Positions 36,900 through 49,313 are shown, counted from the first letter of the stretch. The stretch is 64,000 nucleotides of DNA from Anaeramoeba flamelloides (GCA_027625915.1 JANTQA010000015.1:930001-994000), one strand, 5' to 3'. The notes: generated by a model from the letters alone, not told the origin. A program made the numbers and translations.

Positions 36900-37184
36900 A
36901 CAAAAAAAAATGTTTTGATTGAAACATTATTATCTTACAAATAAAAGGATATATCTATTTCGAAATATTTTACAAAAAAAATAATTAATATTTATATTCT
37001 TTTACTTTTATTGAAAAAGAAATATTTATGTTTCTAAGAACAAAATTGTATTTATTACAAAATAATTAGATCTATATTTTGTGGGGTCTTTTGTGATTTT
37101 TTTTAAGAAAAAATATCACAAAAAAAATATTGTTAAAGTTTTTTAAAATAACTTTAAATAACAATATTATAGTTAAATTTATTG

Positions 37185-38315
37185 ATAAAATACATATTCT
37201 CTATATACGAGGATAATTTAATTTTCAAAGAATTTATTCTAATGAAAATAAACATCAAAATTTGGTTAGAATATATATCAAACCCAACTATTGATTCACT
37301 ATTTTGACCCAACAAACTCCAGAACAGTTTGCTCAAAATGAAAAAAAATAAAAATATTTTCAATGTTTAAGTATTTTTTTAGTTACTAAAACCAAATCGT
37401 TTTAAAGGTGAGTCAACAGAAGTGGGAAGTAACTTGTTTTTTTAGCAGAAATTCAAATAAATAAAGAAAATCAATTTATTTTTTTGTAAAAAGGGTATTT
37501 TCTCCAAAATTTTTTCTTGAAAAAAAAAACTTTTTTTTGTTATGGAGTCGAACACACAACACCAAAACAAAACAATTTTAAAACCAAAATTGAAATTAAA
37601 TTATTCTTTCTATGAGTTGAGAAAATAAATTACACTTTTTGGTAATTTTCACTAACCAAAAAAAGATAAAATCTAACTGCTGCCAATCATTCAAGTTACA
37701 AACAGTTTTATTTCCCATCTTTGTTTGTGATTTTTAAAACCCAATTGGTAATAAATAATCTCAAAAAGTAAATCTCATTAATGAAAATAAGTACAGAATC
37801 CCCGATTTCTTTTAAAGATTTAATTTTTTAAAAGAAAATCTTATTTCCAAAAAAGTAATTAAATACGGTTTTCTATTCTTACTCTAAGCTAAATAATATT
37901 TTATACTTAAGTCTTTGAAATTATAATTGTAGTTTTCGAAAAAATTATTCCAAAAATAATAAATATGTACTGTATTATTCTTTTTGGAAAATTCAAGTAT
38001 TTCAAGACATTCCGTTTTTCAATCCAAATCCATTATAAATCTCTGGTGAACAAAAAAGAGTTTCTAAACTTTTTGAACCTTGTTAAATTCAAATTTCAAC
38101 AAGTAACTCTTCACTTAATTCCAAATTAATACTATCATTTTCCAATTAAAACAAAATCTTACAGTTTATTATTTTGGACTTTTTTTACCTTTGTTAGTTT
38201 ATTGTTCAACAATTCACATTCAATTTTTAATATTCTCTTAAGATTCAATATTATTTTTTTTTGTTAATTATACGAAATTCGAAAAAATAAAAAATACCGA
38301 AATTGAAGCGAAAAT
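37185..38315 (+). repeat. Dispersed ~1.1 kb repeat inserted in unit A
   Basis: This block interrupts unit A relative to unit B. A close inverse copy lies at 56200-57315, with long near-identical runs, for example around 37700-37850 against 56650-56800. No open frame was found. I could not define terminal inverted repeats. The high identity suggests fairly recent spread. Confidence 0.7.
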
Positions 38316-40018
38316 CATCTTCTTTTTCACGAATAAAGATTAAAATTCGAAGATCTAAAGATTTACGCACTTTGTCCAAAAAACAAATTATTTCCTTTAA
38401 ATTTTCAAAATAACTTTACTATTAATTGAATAATAAAAAAATCAAAATTAACAACCTACTTTCTAAAATAATCACATTCCATTCAACAAAAGAAACCATC
38501 AAAGTTACCCATTCTAAAAAATGGGAAATTAATAATTTCAGTTCGTTTTAAGAATAAAATATTCGAACTGTTACAGGATTGAAAAATCTTTTTTCGCAAA
38601 GCTGAATGATTATTTTTTTCCATTTTTTGCAACAAATAGTAATTTTAATGTTTGTTTGTTAAAATAATCATGAGTATGATTCATCAATTTGAAATTTCCT
38701 TTTTGGATTTCCAATGAAAAAAAAAAACAGATATTTTCGTTTAATAAGTGGAAAAGTTACTAAATTATCATTCCTTTGTAAATAACTTATTATTTTCCAA
38801 GATAAAGTTTAAGTTCTAAATACTCCTTTAACTGACACAACATCTAAATAGGATATTAATGAACATACTGGAGTAAAACAAAAAAAAGAAAAAATTAAAT
38901 TTCAATTCCTTCAAATAATAATTTAATTGACTTCTTATTGAATAACCCAAACCATACAAATTTAGTTTGGTTAAGATTGTTATTCTCGTTGAAACAAATT
39001 TAATTGATTTTAAAAATCAATGTTTTTATTTATTCGTATTTTTGATTATCTCTGGGAAAAAAAAATAGAGATTAAAAATCGAAAAATAGTTTCAACCAAA
39101 AATCCAAAATCTTTTTAAATGATTGTAAGACATAATTCGTTTATATTCTGGAGTTTTATTTATTTTAGCTTGGAATTCACCCAATGAAATTGAAATTATG
39201 ATTCATTAAAAAATTTTTGGATAAAAGAACAACAAAATAATTTGAAAAGTGAAAACAATAAATGAGAAATCTAATCTACACCCCCCACAACTATTTGTAA
39301 ATGATTTTTTCCACATTTTTTTTTGTTTTTTGATATTTTCCATTGAGGAAAATGAAAAATTGGAATATTTATATATTGTTTCAAAGTCTAAAGGCCAGAG
39401 GACAAGACAACACATATTTTCACTAGTTAAATAAGAGGGTGAAAATCTAATATTAGCCTTTTAGTAGTAAAAGGGATAGATATAAACCAATAATTTTACC
39501 ATTGGAATTTTTTCCAAATTTTGTTTTATTTTCCTGTTGATAATCATCGAAATTTATCATCTTTGAAGAAAAGCAATTCTAAGGGGATATAAGTTTTGAA
39601 TAATTTGAGTTTTCTATTTAATGATTTTCATTATTTTTGAAGTCAAGAAAAAATTTCTTACAGAAGGATTTCAAAAAAAATGACAGAAAACAACACAAAA
39701 TTGAGTGTTACCCACTCTTGAAAAATTATTTGATTCTGTCTCAGAAAAAAAAAAAAATGAACAGATAAAAAACCATTAGTTTATTTCCTCAAATCAAATC
39801 ATATGGAGTTGGAAAAAAATAATTTAAAAAAAGAATTGATCTTTAGAAGGTTTTAAGCCTCTAAATATCAAAGAATAGAGAAAATTTAAGGATCAGAGAA
39901 AAAAAAGTGAAACAAAAAAAAAATGTTCCAAATCAATTTTCATTTTTATCTCGTTTTTATCAAAATTTAATCTTATAAATTTAAAAATCTCAAAGAATAA
40001 TATAAAATAACCAAGAAA

Positions 40019-40837
40019 ATGTTTTTCATTTTAACTGTCGCTGTATTAGCCATTGTTGCCTACTATTTCTTACGAAGAACAGCACCCAAAATTACCAAAG
40101 AAGATTTGATGCAAGCTTTGTCCAAATATCCCAAACAATACCAAAGAGAAGGGTGTGAAAAGGCTCAGCCAGTATATCATCTCAGCGAAAATGATAACAA
40201 GGCAATCTGCAAAGCTTTTGAACCAGGCCTTGATATGCAATATGTTTCCTTGAATAATTACAAGAATATATGTGGGACTGTATGTGAATTTGCAGTTGGA
40301 TCAAGGATTCGAACTGGTCTTAAATATGGCCAGGTCTTGGAATTGCGAGATGAACAAACAGGTAAAATACAAGGGATAATAGTAGTATCTGAACCTGAAC
40401 ACCCTTTTTCATTTTTACAATCACTTATTGGTTTTGAATTGAAAATTCCATTCTTCTGGAGCAAAAGAGCAAGGAGAGAAGGTTGGGGGAGCAAAGTTTC
40501 TGTGAAGTTGAATAGTGTTGGAAACAAAATATTGAATAAACATAAGCAATTATTATCAGGAAGAAAACACTGGTATGTTGAAATATTGGGAGTAGCTGAA
40601 GGGGCACAAGGAAAGGGCGTTGGTACAAAATTATTGGATTGTGTAAAGGCTTTTGCATTTGAAAGTGGTGACCCAGTATATCTGGAGTGTCATGATAACA
40701 ATGTTGGATATTACCAAAAACAAGGATTCAAACTCATACATACACAAAATATGAAACCTAAACACAAAGATATTACAGAGGGACTTAATATTAACTTTAT
40801 GCTTTATGAAAATCCACACAAAAATAAAGATGATTAA
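40019..40837 (+). CDS. Membrane-anchored GNAT N-acetyltransferase, copy A
   Basis: A single-exon gene of 272 residues. Residues 1-18 form a hydrophobic anchor followed by 'RRT', so the domain probably faces the cytosol. The GNAT fold is shown by 'WYVEILGV' (strand 4), the acetyl-CoA loop 'AQGKGVGTKLL' (residues 196-206, Q-x-K-G-x-G), 'PVYLECHDNNVGYYQKQGF' (strand 5 to helix 4) and a final 'INFMLYE' strand. These enzymes move an acetyl group from acetyl-CoA to an amine; the substrate cannot be read from sequence. It lies at the 3' end of duplication unit A. It matches copy B base for base except in codons 123-189. The short leader 'aataatataaaataacc' before the start is kept in both copies. 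Confidence 0.85.
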   Translation: MFFILTVAVLAIVAYYFLRRTAPKITKEDLMQALSKYPKQYQREGCEKAQPVYHLSENDNKAICKAFEPGLDMQYVSLNNYKNICGTVCEFAVGSRIRTGLKYGQVLELRDEQTGKIQGIIVVSEPEHPFSFLQSLIGFELKIPFFWSKRARREGWGSKVSVKLNSVGNKILNKHKQLLSGRKHWYVEILGVAEGAQGKGVGTKLLDCVKAFAFESGDPVYLECHDNNVGYYQKQGFKLIHTQNMKPKHKDITEGLNINFMLYENPHKNKDD

Positions 40838-43800
40838 CTCGTCTTAATATTAATTTCTGATATAATTGCAACTTAAAAAAATAATTTACGACTTCTTTAT
40901 CATTATTTTTTTGTTTTTTAGAAACTATTTATTTTTTTTATATGCCTTGGACTAAATCAGAAAAATAAAAATATACTTTACTTTTTTTTTTTTTTTCTTT
41001 TTTCCTTTATCAATTTCCTTAATCAATTTCCTTAAGGTTTACAGATATGAAAGGATGGAAAAAAAAATTGTTTTTATTAAGACATTATTTTCTAACAAAG
41101 AAAAGGATAGAACCATTTCTAAATATTTTACAAAAAAATTAATGATTTATATTTTTTTACTTTTATTGAAGAAGAAATATTTGTTTTGCTAAGAACAAAA
41201 TTGTATTTATTATTAAATTATTAGATACATAGTGTGAGTGATCTTTTGGTAAGATTATGATAAAAAATACTACAAAAACATTGTTAAAACTTTCTAAAAT
41301 AACTTTAAATAACATTTTTAAAGTTAAATTTATTGGTAAATTAAATATTTTTTACTTGAATAAAGTCTAAACTTAGAAGATCTAAAGATTTACACACTTT
41401 TGAACAAAAAATCAATTGATTTTGAGTAAATTTCCAAAAACAACTAGAGTTTGAAATCAAACTATTTAGCGCTCAATCCTATACTTATGTGTATTTATCA
41501 AAAATTATTTGAAGATTTGACAAATAAAAAGTTTTGGGGGTTCAAAAAAATATATCGTAATAATCTGATTTACTTTAAATCAGGGTACACTTTTAGAGCC
41601 GACAATCTTATCTACAAAATAATGCCATAAGTGAAGTAAATGTTTTTTTATCAAATAATTTGGTAATATATTTTTTTTAAACTTTTCAACAATGAGAAAA
41701 ATAGATCAAACTTTTTTAAGTAGAATTCATTTTGGAAAATAACATTATTGGGAAGCCTTATATTCTAATATCAGTTTTTTACTTAATTGTTAAAGATTTC
41801 ATAAAAAAAAAATTTTTTTATTGTAACTCCTTCCTGAAGTAACAATTTCAAGAATCTAATGATAATAGAGTTATATTGAAAATTAATGTTTAAAAAATAT
41901 AAATGATTTTCAAGAAAGAAAAATATGATGAGAAGAAAATATGTGTTTTTTCCCTTTTACAATTTGAAATAATAGTAATTATCATATAGTTTTTATTTTT
42001 GTTTAACATTTGTTAATTAGAGTAAGTGTCGGATAATTGAATACATATAAATTGGATGAAAAATAGTTTTCCAATAAAAATAATTGAAAAGATATATAAT
42101 TTTTTTCCTTGTAACAGAACCATAGTTTGGTTAAGATTAATATGATTAAGCGATTAGTGTAATCTGTAACTTTCTCTATAATCAAAGTCTGTTGGAATTG
42201 TGTGTATATGGTATTAGTGTACTATGGCTCAAAAAGCTCTAAAAAATCTATTATAAATCTTATGGCACAATAAATTATTCCATTTTTTTACTCATGATCA
42301 CTATTAAAAATTTTCAAATTGAAAATTTTTTTTTAATTCCTTTTCCCAATCTAAAAATTGAAACCCAAAATAACAGTATGATTTTATTTGATAATTCATC
42401 TCTTAGAACTCCACAAAAGTAACTATTGTTTGAATTTTTGAATTTTAAAGATTAACTCAATAATCATCAACATAAAAAACCAAAGACTATTTTAACTTTG
42501 GTTCCTTTTTCATAAATCTAATTGTAACATCAATAATTTTCAAGATTTCAGATATAATTGGTCAAAAAAATCTATTGGTTAATTATTTTATTGTAGAAAA
42601 ATTTTGTATTTTTTCACAACTAATCTACATTTAGTCACAGATTTAAGAAAGATATTTTAGAACTTTGAAGTCTGAATATTGATTATTCAACCTTTAAATT
42701 TGTGGTAAAATGCAAATTGTTTTCTGAATTTCTTCAATTTTTTACTAATACTCGGATCCTTTTAAATTGATGTGATCCACAAATGTTACTACTTTACTAA
42801 TCAATTTTTTAAAGAAACTTGAAGCTTAGCCTACTAATTTGATTTACATCTAATAACACATAATTTCAATCTTGGGCTTCTCCTTGGTAGACCCTTGTAC
42901 CTTAATATTAAAAAAATTTTTTAATTGATTATTTTGATTATTTGAATTACTATTAATTGCCAAATATTAAGATCAAATTTAACATTCCGTCGCTTTCCAA
43001 AATTTCTATATTCCAATAAATAAAAGAAACCATCAAAGTACCCAATTCTAAAAGAGAAAATGAATAATTTTGCCTGTTTTATCGAATTAAACAAATGATA
43101 TTTTACAGGATTTTAAAAACCTTTTTTTACAAAGCTGATTGAAATTTTTTTTCCTTTTTATTTTACAACAAATAGTGATCTTTGGTTGGGCTTTGTTTGT
43201 TAAAATTAATTTATGAGTGTCGAAATCAATTTGAAATTTCCTTTTTGAATTTCAATAAAAAAAAAACAGATATTTTCGTTTAATAAGAGTAAAAGTTACT
43301 TAATTATCATTGGTTTTTCGATAACTTTATATTTTCCAAGAATAAGTTTAAGTTTTAAATACTATTTTATAGACACAACAAGTAAATAGGATACTAACGA
43401 ACATCCTTTAGTATTTCAAAAAATAAATTTTTAAATTTCAATTCCTTTAAATAACCATCTAATTGACTTTTTTTGAATAACCAAGACCATACCAATTTAG
43501 TTTGGTTAAGATTGTAATTCTTTTTGAATAAATTAATTGTTTTAAACAATCAGGTGTTATTTATATGATTGTTTGGTTACAGTCATGTATCTTTTTAAGG
43601 CACAGGAAAAATCAAAAAATAAGGCATAAAAAAATCCTATTAAGGCACAAAATCAAAGTAGTCAAAATAAGGCAAAATTTTTCTGTGTAAATTTTCAAGA
43701 TTACTCATAATGCAATACGTTACTATATATTGAAGAAAACACTCAAACTAATTCGGTAATTATTAGGTGAAATTATATCTTAAAATTGGGAAAGTGCCTT

Positions 43801-44249
43801 AAATCTAAAATTTGTACCCTAAAGTGAACATATTTTGTGCCATATATGTTGGTTGCTTCTCAGCCTTAAAATCGTACCAGAAAGTACCACATATCACTAG
43901 TAAAAAAAAACAAAATTGAAAAAAAAAGTTAGACAAAATATAACTCCAACTTCAATAAAAATTATCCTTGTTAATCGAGTTTATTAACAACATAATCAAC
44001 ATCCCAATTTTATTATTAATCTTGAAACTATTGTATATATTGTTGTTAATAGTACTACAATTTTTAAAAGTCTCTAGTCTAGAAAAAAAGGTCAATTTTG
44101 GGGTAAACTTTTTAAATAGATGTGACAATGAATTTTTTTTTTTAACTCAACTTTAAGATATTTTTTTAAAGAGATAATAACTAATAGTTTTGAAAACACT
44201 CTTATCATCAAAAAAAACTCAAAAATGTATGAAAATAACTGAGGATAAA

Positions 44250-44720
44250 TATTGAAAGTGTTCGTAGAGTGCTATAGAGTGTCAAGGTTTTTTTTTTTAC
44301 TTAGAAATAAAAAGAAAATTTTTGAAATTTTCTTTTAATTTCTAAAATTAAAAAAACCTAATGGCTGTTTTCTTGAGGTTTTCTTTTTTATTTGTTTAAT
44401 CTATCGGTTTTCTAAATGAACTGAAAACTCAAGAAAACATAAAGACGTTTTTTTTTTACTTTTTGAAATAAACTGACAATTTCAAAAATTTTCAGTTCAT
44501 TTCAAAAATTAAAAAAAATTTAACCAAAAGTGTCCTAGGTTTTCTTGAGGTTTTCTCTTTTATTTGTTAAGTGTTCTAGGTTTTTTTTACTTTTTGAAAT
44601 AAACCGAAAATTTATTAAAATTTTATGTTCATTTCTAAAATTATAAAAAACCTAACCAAAATCTATTGATTTTCCCAATAAACGGAAAACACAAGAAAAC
44701 CTAACTGAAAATCAAAGAAA
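44250..44720 (+). repeat. Decamer-capped foldback repeat, copy 2
   Basis: It begins with three imperfect decamers ('agtgttcgtag', 'agtgctatag', 'agtgtcaagg') and continues into the same kind of self-complementary body with 'ttcttgaggttttc' and 'gaaaactcaagaaaac'. It is related to 15440-15830 and 53635-53990 and is absent from duplication unit A. Confidence 0.6.
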
Positions 44721-45039
44721 AAATATTTTTTTCATTTTTAAAAGAACAAAAAATTCTTTAATAATCCAAATAATTGATTCTCCATTTGAAATATATTCAT
44801 TAGATATAAAATACTATTAAAATATAATAAAATGATCTCTTATATAGATTCTAAAAAGTTTTCAAATTTTTTACTCTTGAATTGATAAAACTATTAAGAG
44901 AACCTTAAAAATTGGATTTTCCAACTTAAATTGTAAAATATCAATAAAAATTTTTTTGTTCAAAGATCCTTTATTAATCAATAGAGTTTATTCTAATCGA
45001 AGTTATCAAAGAAGGTAAAATTAACAAATATTTTATATT

Positions 45040-45620
45040 TTTTTTTGTAAAATTTTTTCATGATCGTGATGTGAAAAAAGTGATTTCTTAAGGACGAAAT
45101 TTTTAGGTGAAAATAATGCTATAATGTATAAAATCACCCTTGAAAGAGTTATGTAATCCAGGTAATATTTGTCCAAGGAGTATTTCCTATAGAAAAAAGG
45201 AGAAATTTTCACAATTTCAACAATTTTCACAATTTTTAGATTATGCAAAATTATCATTTTAAAATTGTAAAATTTTCATTTGAACTTTATGAACTCACAG
45301 TACTTCCACTAGCTATTCTACATATTTTTTACATTTGCTTTTACAAATCTGAAATGTTCTCAAATTTGAAAGGCGCTTGAAGATCTGAAAAAGCCATTTT
45401 TTGCAATATTTTTTTTTGTTATTTTCAATTTTCCTTTTCATTAAAAAACAAACAAAAAAAGTCTGAGTGAAAAAGTAAAGATGACAAAAAACGTATGTTT
45501 TTTTTTTTTTTTGTCCAATTTCTTTAGTGTGTAAATTTTTTGTGAGAAGCGAAAGTGAAATAACAAAATTACTCAACTTCCTCAAGGTGGGAACGTAGTC
45601 CCTAATATTTTAAGTTTTAT
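45040..45620 (-). repeat. Coding-like dispersed repeat, second copy
   Basis: Inverse copy of 3320-3870. On the minus strand, short frames give blocks similar to those of the intronic copy, such as 'FYRKYSLDKYYLDYITLSRV' at 45130-45200. Breaks are numerous in both. The protein is not recognised. Confidence 0.5.
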
Positions 45621-45837
45621 TGACTAAATTTGTCATTTTACCAACAATTTTATAATTTTTCCTATGTTCCCCTATGTAGAGGTTTTATCGTTTTTGGATA
45701 AATGTCAAATTGAGTAAATAAAACTTAAAATATTAAAACATCACTTTTTGTACATGTACATTGTGTAAAATAATTGGACAAGTCAAAAATTTGTTTTATT
45801 TTTTTCTTAAATTTAAGATTTGTTCATAAAATTTTAC

Positions 45838-46793
45838 TATAAGTGGCTAGTCTCTATTATTTTTTTTTGGGTAAATTTAATATAGATTTAGAATTTTTTT
45901 TGCCAATTACTTAGATTTGAAATCAAAGTGAAAAACTTCTTAGTATATTAATGGAATCTCGATAAATAACATTCATTAAATTTAGTTATTGTTTTTATAG
46001 AAATAAAAAAATTTTCAATTTTTTCACTTTTTTGAAAGTTGCTTTTTTTCAACTTTTTGCAAAAATACAAAAAATAAAAAAAAAATATGAGCAAGAAAGC
46101 AAAAAATTGTTGTGTTTGTGGAAGACGTACAAAAAATAGTTTGAAAAATAAACCTGAAAAGGTTTTTTTGGATTTACATGAAAAAACAGTTTGATTCGAA
46201 AAAAATATGCAATATATGCTTTACTCAAAATAATAGATATTCTTTCTTTTCTTGTACCATTCTTTTTTTTTTTTTCATGAATCTACTTTTTGAGTTTAAA
46301 CTCTTTTTTTTTTGTTGAATTTGAAGTTTTTTTAAGTATTTCCAAATTATCATTCCAAAAGTTTTTGTCAGATTCAAAAAAAAAATAAAAGAAAAGAATA
46401 AGAACTATTTTTTTAAAAAGTAATTATTGATAAAACAAATTGAATTCTTTATAGAGTCAAGTTGGATGAACTGAGGCGAAAGAGAAAATATTCACTAGTT
46501 TTAAATTATTTTTTCGTTTTACAAAATGAGAATAAATATTGGTTTTTGAGAAAATAATTAAATCCAAAATTAATCAAAAAATTCTCATCTGTTTAAGATA
46601 TTTTTTTTAAAAAAAATTTTTAAATTCACTATTTTTGACAGAATTGTAAAATTTTAAAAAAACAAGAAAGAAAAGTTCTAACATTGAAAAAACCTGTCTA
46701 TTTTCAATTTTAAGCATATTTCAAGATAAGGATTCCTTATTTAGTTATTGGTCAAGAAAAAAAATTAATAGAGACTTATCCCTTAATCAAATA
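45838..46793 (+). mobile_element. TTAA-type MITE, copy 3, split by a ~750 bp insertion
   Basis: The first part (45838-45925, 'ggctagtctctattatt' ...) and last part (46680-46793, ... 'agacttatccc' then TTAA) together match the 180 bp MITE at 33441. The intervening DNA encodes a short ATG frame at 46087 with 'KNCCVCGRRTKNSL' and, in a shifted frame, 'KICNICFTQ', i.e. two CxxC pairs as in a zinc ribbon. This may be the start of a decayed transposon gene; no terminal repeats were found for the insert. Confidence 0.55.
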
Positions 46794-47030
46794 ATCATTT
46801 TGCAAATATTTATTATTTAAAATACGAAAACAAATTTTTGACTTGAAATAATTTAAAAAGATTTTGGATTTTTAGTTTTAACTATTTTTCGTTTTTTAAT
46901 CTTTATTTTTGCTAACCAGGATAACCATTATGAAAAGAATTAGGTCATTAAAAAAAAATGGTTAATACATAATTCGTTTAAATTCTGAAGCTCTATTTAT
47001 TTTAGCTTGGAATTCACACAATAAAATTGA

Positions 47031-47288
47031 TACTAATATTTTCCAATTAAAAGTTGAAAATTTTTATTTCAATTTCCAAAACGAATATTAATTATTACTG
47101 CTTATGATCAAATTAGCAGAGTAAAAATTTTGTCTTTGAGTCAAGTAAGTAACTTTAATTTGTTCTCTCAAAATATCATTTCTAAACTATATTGTGAAGA
47201 TCTTTGAATTTTCTTCAACTTATAAACTAGAAAAATATTTTGGAATGTCAATTAAAAATTTTCATTTTTTAATTGGAAAATAATAGTT
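47031..47288. mobile_element. Small MITE, empty site visible in unit A
   Basis: Bounded by 'ctaatattttccaattaaaa' and its near-inverse 'ttttaattggaaaataatag'. The equivalent place in unit A (~39195-39205) lacks it, so it entered unit B after the duplication, or was lost from A. About 250 bp, no open frame. Confidence 0.6.
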
Positions 47289-48094
47289 TTATGATTCAAT
47301 AAAAAATTTTTGGATTAAAGTTTAACAAAAAAATTTGAAAAGAGAAAACAATAAATGATAAATCTAATCTACCCCCCCACAACTATCCACAAATGGATTT
47401 TTTAACATTTGTTTTGTTTTATAAAAAAAGTTAATTCATTACAAGATTTATTCAATTTTCTGATTAGGAGATCAAATATTTTAAAAAAATTTTTTAAAAA
47501 CAAAGAGTGTTTTTATTGTGAGACAAAATTTTTTTATCTCTTTTATTTTCTTTTCTATTTCGTTTTCAATATAATTTAGGGGTGTCTTTAAAAATTTTGA
47601 TTAGTTGAATTTTCATCAGTAACTTGATCTTTGAATAAAAACAATTCTGAGGGGAGGTTTCTTTTGAATAATTTGAGTTTTTGTTTTGATGATTATCAGT
47701 ATTTTTGAAGTCAAGAAAAAGTTTCTTACCAGGATGATTTCAAAATAGATGACAGAAAAGATCTCAAAATTGAGTGTTACTAACTCTTGATCAATTATTT
47801 GTTTCTGTCTCCGAAAAAAACCAATGAACAGACAAATAACCATTAGTTTATTTCCTCAAATCAAATCATATGGAGTTGGAAAAAAATAATTTAAAAAAAG
47901 AATTGATCTTTAGAAGGTTTTAAGGCTCTAAATATCAAATAGAGAAAATTAATTGATCAGAGAAGATGTTTGTGTAAAAAAAAAAATGATTCAAAAAAAA
48001 AATGTTCACAATCAATTTTCATTTTTATTTCAAATTAATCAAAATTTAATCAAAATTTAAATTTCTCGAAGAATAATATAAAATAACCAAGAAA

Positions 48095-48913
48095 ATGTTT
48101 TTCATTTTAACTGTCGCTGTATTAGCCATTGTTGCCTACTATTTCTTACGAAGAACAGCACCCAAAATTACCAAAGAAGATTTGATGCAAGCTTTGTCCA
48201 AATATCCCAAACAATACCAAAGAGAAGGGTGTGAAAAGGCTCAGCCAGTATATCATCTCAGCGAAAATGATAACAAGGCAATCTGCAAAGCTTTTGAACC
48301 AGGCCTTGATATGCAATATGTTTCCTTGAATAATTACAAGAATATATGTGGGACTGTATGTGAATTTGCAGTTGGATCAAGGATTCGAACTGGTCTTAAA
48401 TATGGCCAGGTCTTGGAATTGCGAGATGAACAAACAGGTAAAATACAAGGGATAATAGTATTATCTGAACCTGAACACCTTTTTTCATATGTGCAATTCC
48501 TTATTGGTATTGAATTGAAAATTCCATTCTTCTGGAGCAAAAGAGCAAGGAGAGAAGGTTGGGGGAGCAAAGTTTCTGTGAAATTGAATACTATTGCTAA
48601 CAAAATGTTGAATAAACATAAGCAATTATTATCAGGAAGAAAACACTGGTATGTTGCAGTATTGGGAGTAGCTGAAGGGGCACAAGGAAAGGGCGTTGGT
48701 ACAAAATTATTGGATTGTGTAAAGGCTTTTGCATTTGAAAGTGGTGACCCAGTATATCTGGAGTGTCATGATAACAATGTTGGATATTACCAAAAACAAG
48801 GATTCAAACTCATACATACACAAAATATGAAACCTAAACACAAAGATATTACAGAGGGACTTAATATTAACTTTATGCTTTATGAAAATCCACACAAAAA
48901 TAAAGATGATTAA
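48095..48913 (+). CDS. Membrane-anchored GNAT N-acetyltransferase, copy B
   Basis: A 272-residue, single-exon paralogue of the gene at 40019, with the same N-terminal anchor, 'AQGKGVGTKLL' acetyl-CoA loop and C-terminal strands. It differs from copy A at 12 residues (123, 129, 132, 133, 135, 139, 166-168, 171, 188, 189), all within 67 positions, while the remaining ~205 residues are identical. The 5' flank differs from copy A by many substitutions and gaps, but the 3' flank is identical for ~150 bp. Both genes look intact. A divergence of substrate or partner preference is inference. Confidence 0.85.
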   Translation: MFFILTVAVLAIVAYYFLRRTAPKITKEDLMQALSKYPKQYQREGCEKAQPVYHLSENDNKAICKAFEPGLDMQYVSLNNYKNICGTVCEFAVGSRIRTGLKYGQVLELRDEQTGKIQGIIVLSEPEHLFSYVQFLIGIELKIPFFWSKRARREGWGSKVSVKLNTIANKMLNKHKQLLSGRKHWYVAVLGVAEGAQGKGVGTKLLDCVKAFAFESGDPVYLECHDNNVGYYQKQGFKLIHTQNMKPKHKDITEGLNINFMLYENPHKNKDD

Positions 48914-49313
48914 CTCGTCTTAATATTAATTTCTGATATAATTGCAACTTAAAAAAATAATTTACGACTTCTTTATCATTATTTTTTTGTTTTTTAGAAA
49001 CTATTTATTTTTTTTATATGCCTTGGACTAAATCAGAAAAATAAAAATATACTTTTATTTTTTTTTTTTTATTATTTTTTCTAATTTTCTTAATCAATTT
49101 CCTTAAGCAATACAAATCTTGGTATTTGTAAAAAGGGATATCTTGTATCAGATGTAAAAAGATGTTATTTTGGTTCTTAGCTGATTGATCTTCTGCTTTG
49201 TAATAATTATAATATTGGATCAAAAAGGTTATTTTTTGATTTTTTTTTTTTTATTTTCCAAAATCTAAATTTAGAAGTGTAAGAAGAAGAGTTATGTTAG
49301 TACTTAACCGGTT

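Larger units (their letters stand above)
36900..41030 (+). repeat. Segmental duplication, unit A
   Basis: Unit A aligns in order and orientation with pieces of 41060-49107: 36900-37185 with 41060-41350, 38330-38420 with 41350-41440, 38460-39030 with 42960-43560, 39050-39300 with 46860-47390, and 39600-41030 with 47650-49107. It ends with the first GNAT gene. The stretch 37185-38315 has no partner in unit B and is a separate dispersed repeat. Noncoding identity varies from about 75% to nearly 100% at the 3' end. Confidence 0.75.
41060..49107 (+). repeat. Segmental duplication, unit B (swollen by insertions)
   Basis: Second copy of unit A, directly adjacent and in the same orientation. It is about 8 kb rather than 4.1 kb because of extra blocks absent from A: 41440-42960, and 43560-46860 (which holds a foldback repeat, a coding-like repeat and an interrupted MITE), plus a small MITE at 47031-47288. 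Homology to A stops at 'ccttaag' near 49107, some 12 bases before the next transposon begins. Confidence 0.75.

Noticed and set aside
40300-40320. 'ggattcgaac' motif, the inverse of a tRNA T-loop
   Set aside because: It lies in the middle of the GNAT coding frame and is present in both gene copies; no tRNA arms surround it.
40425-40658. Minus-strand open frames opposite the GNAT genes
   Set aside because: They occur in both copies only because the plus-strand genes are conserved; no domain pattern.
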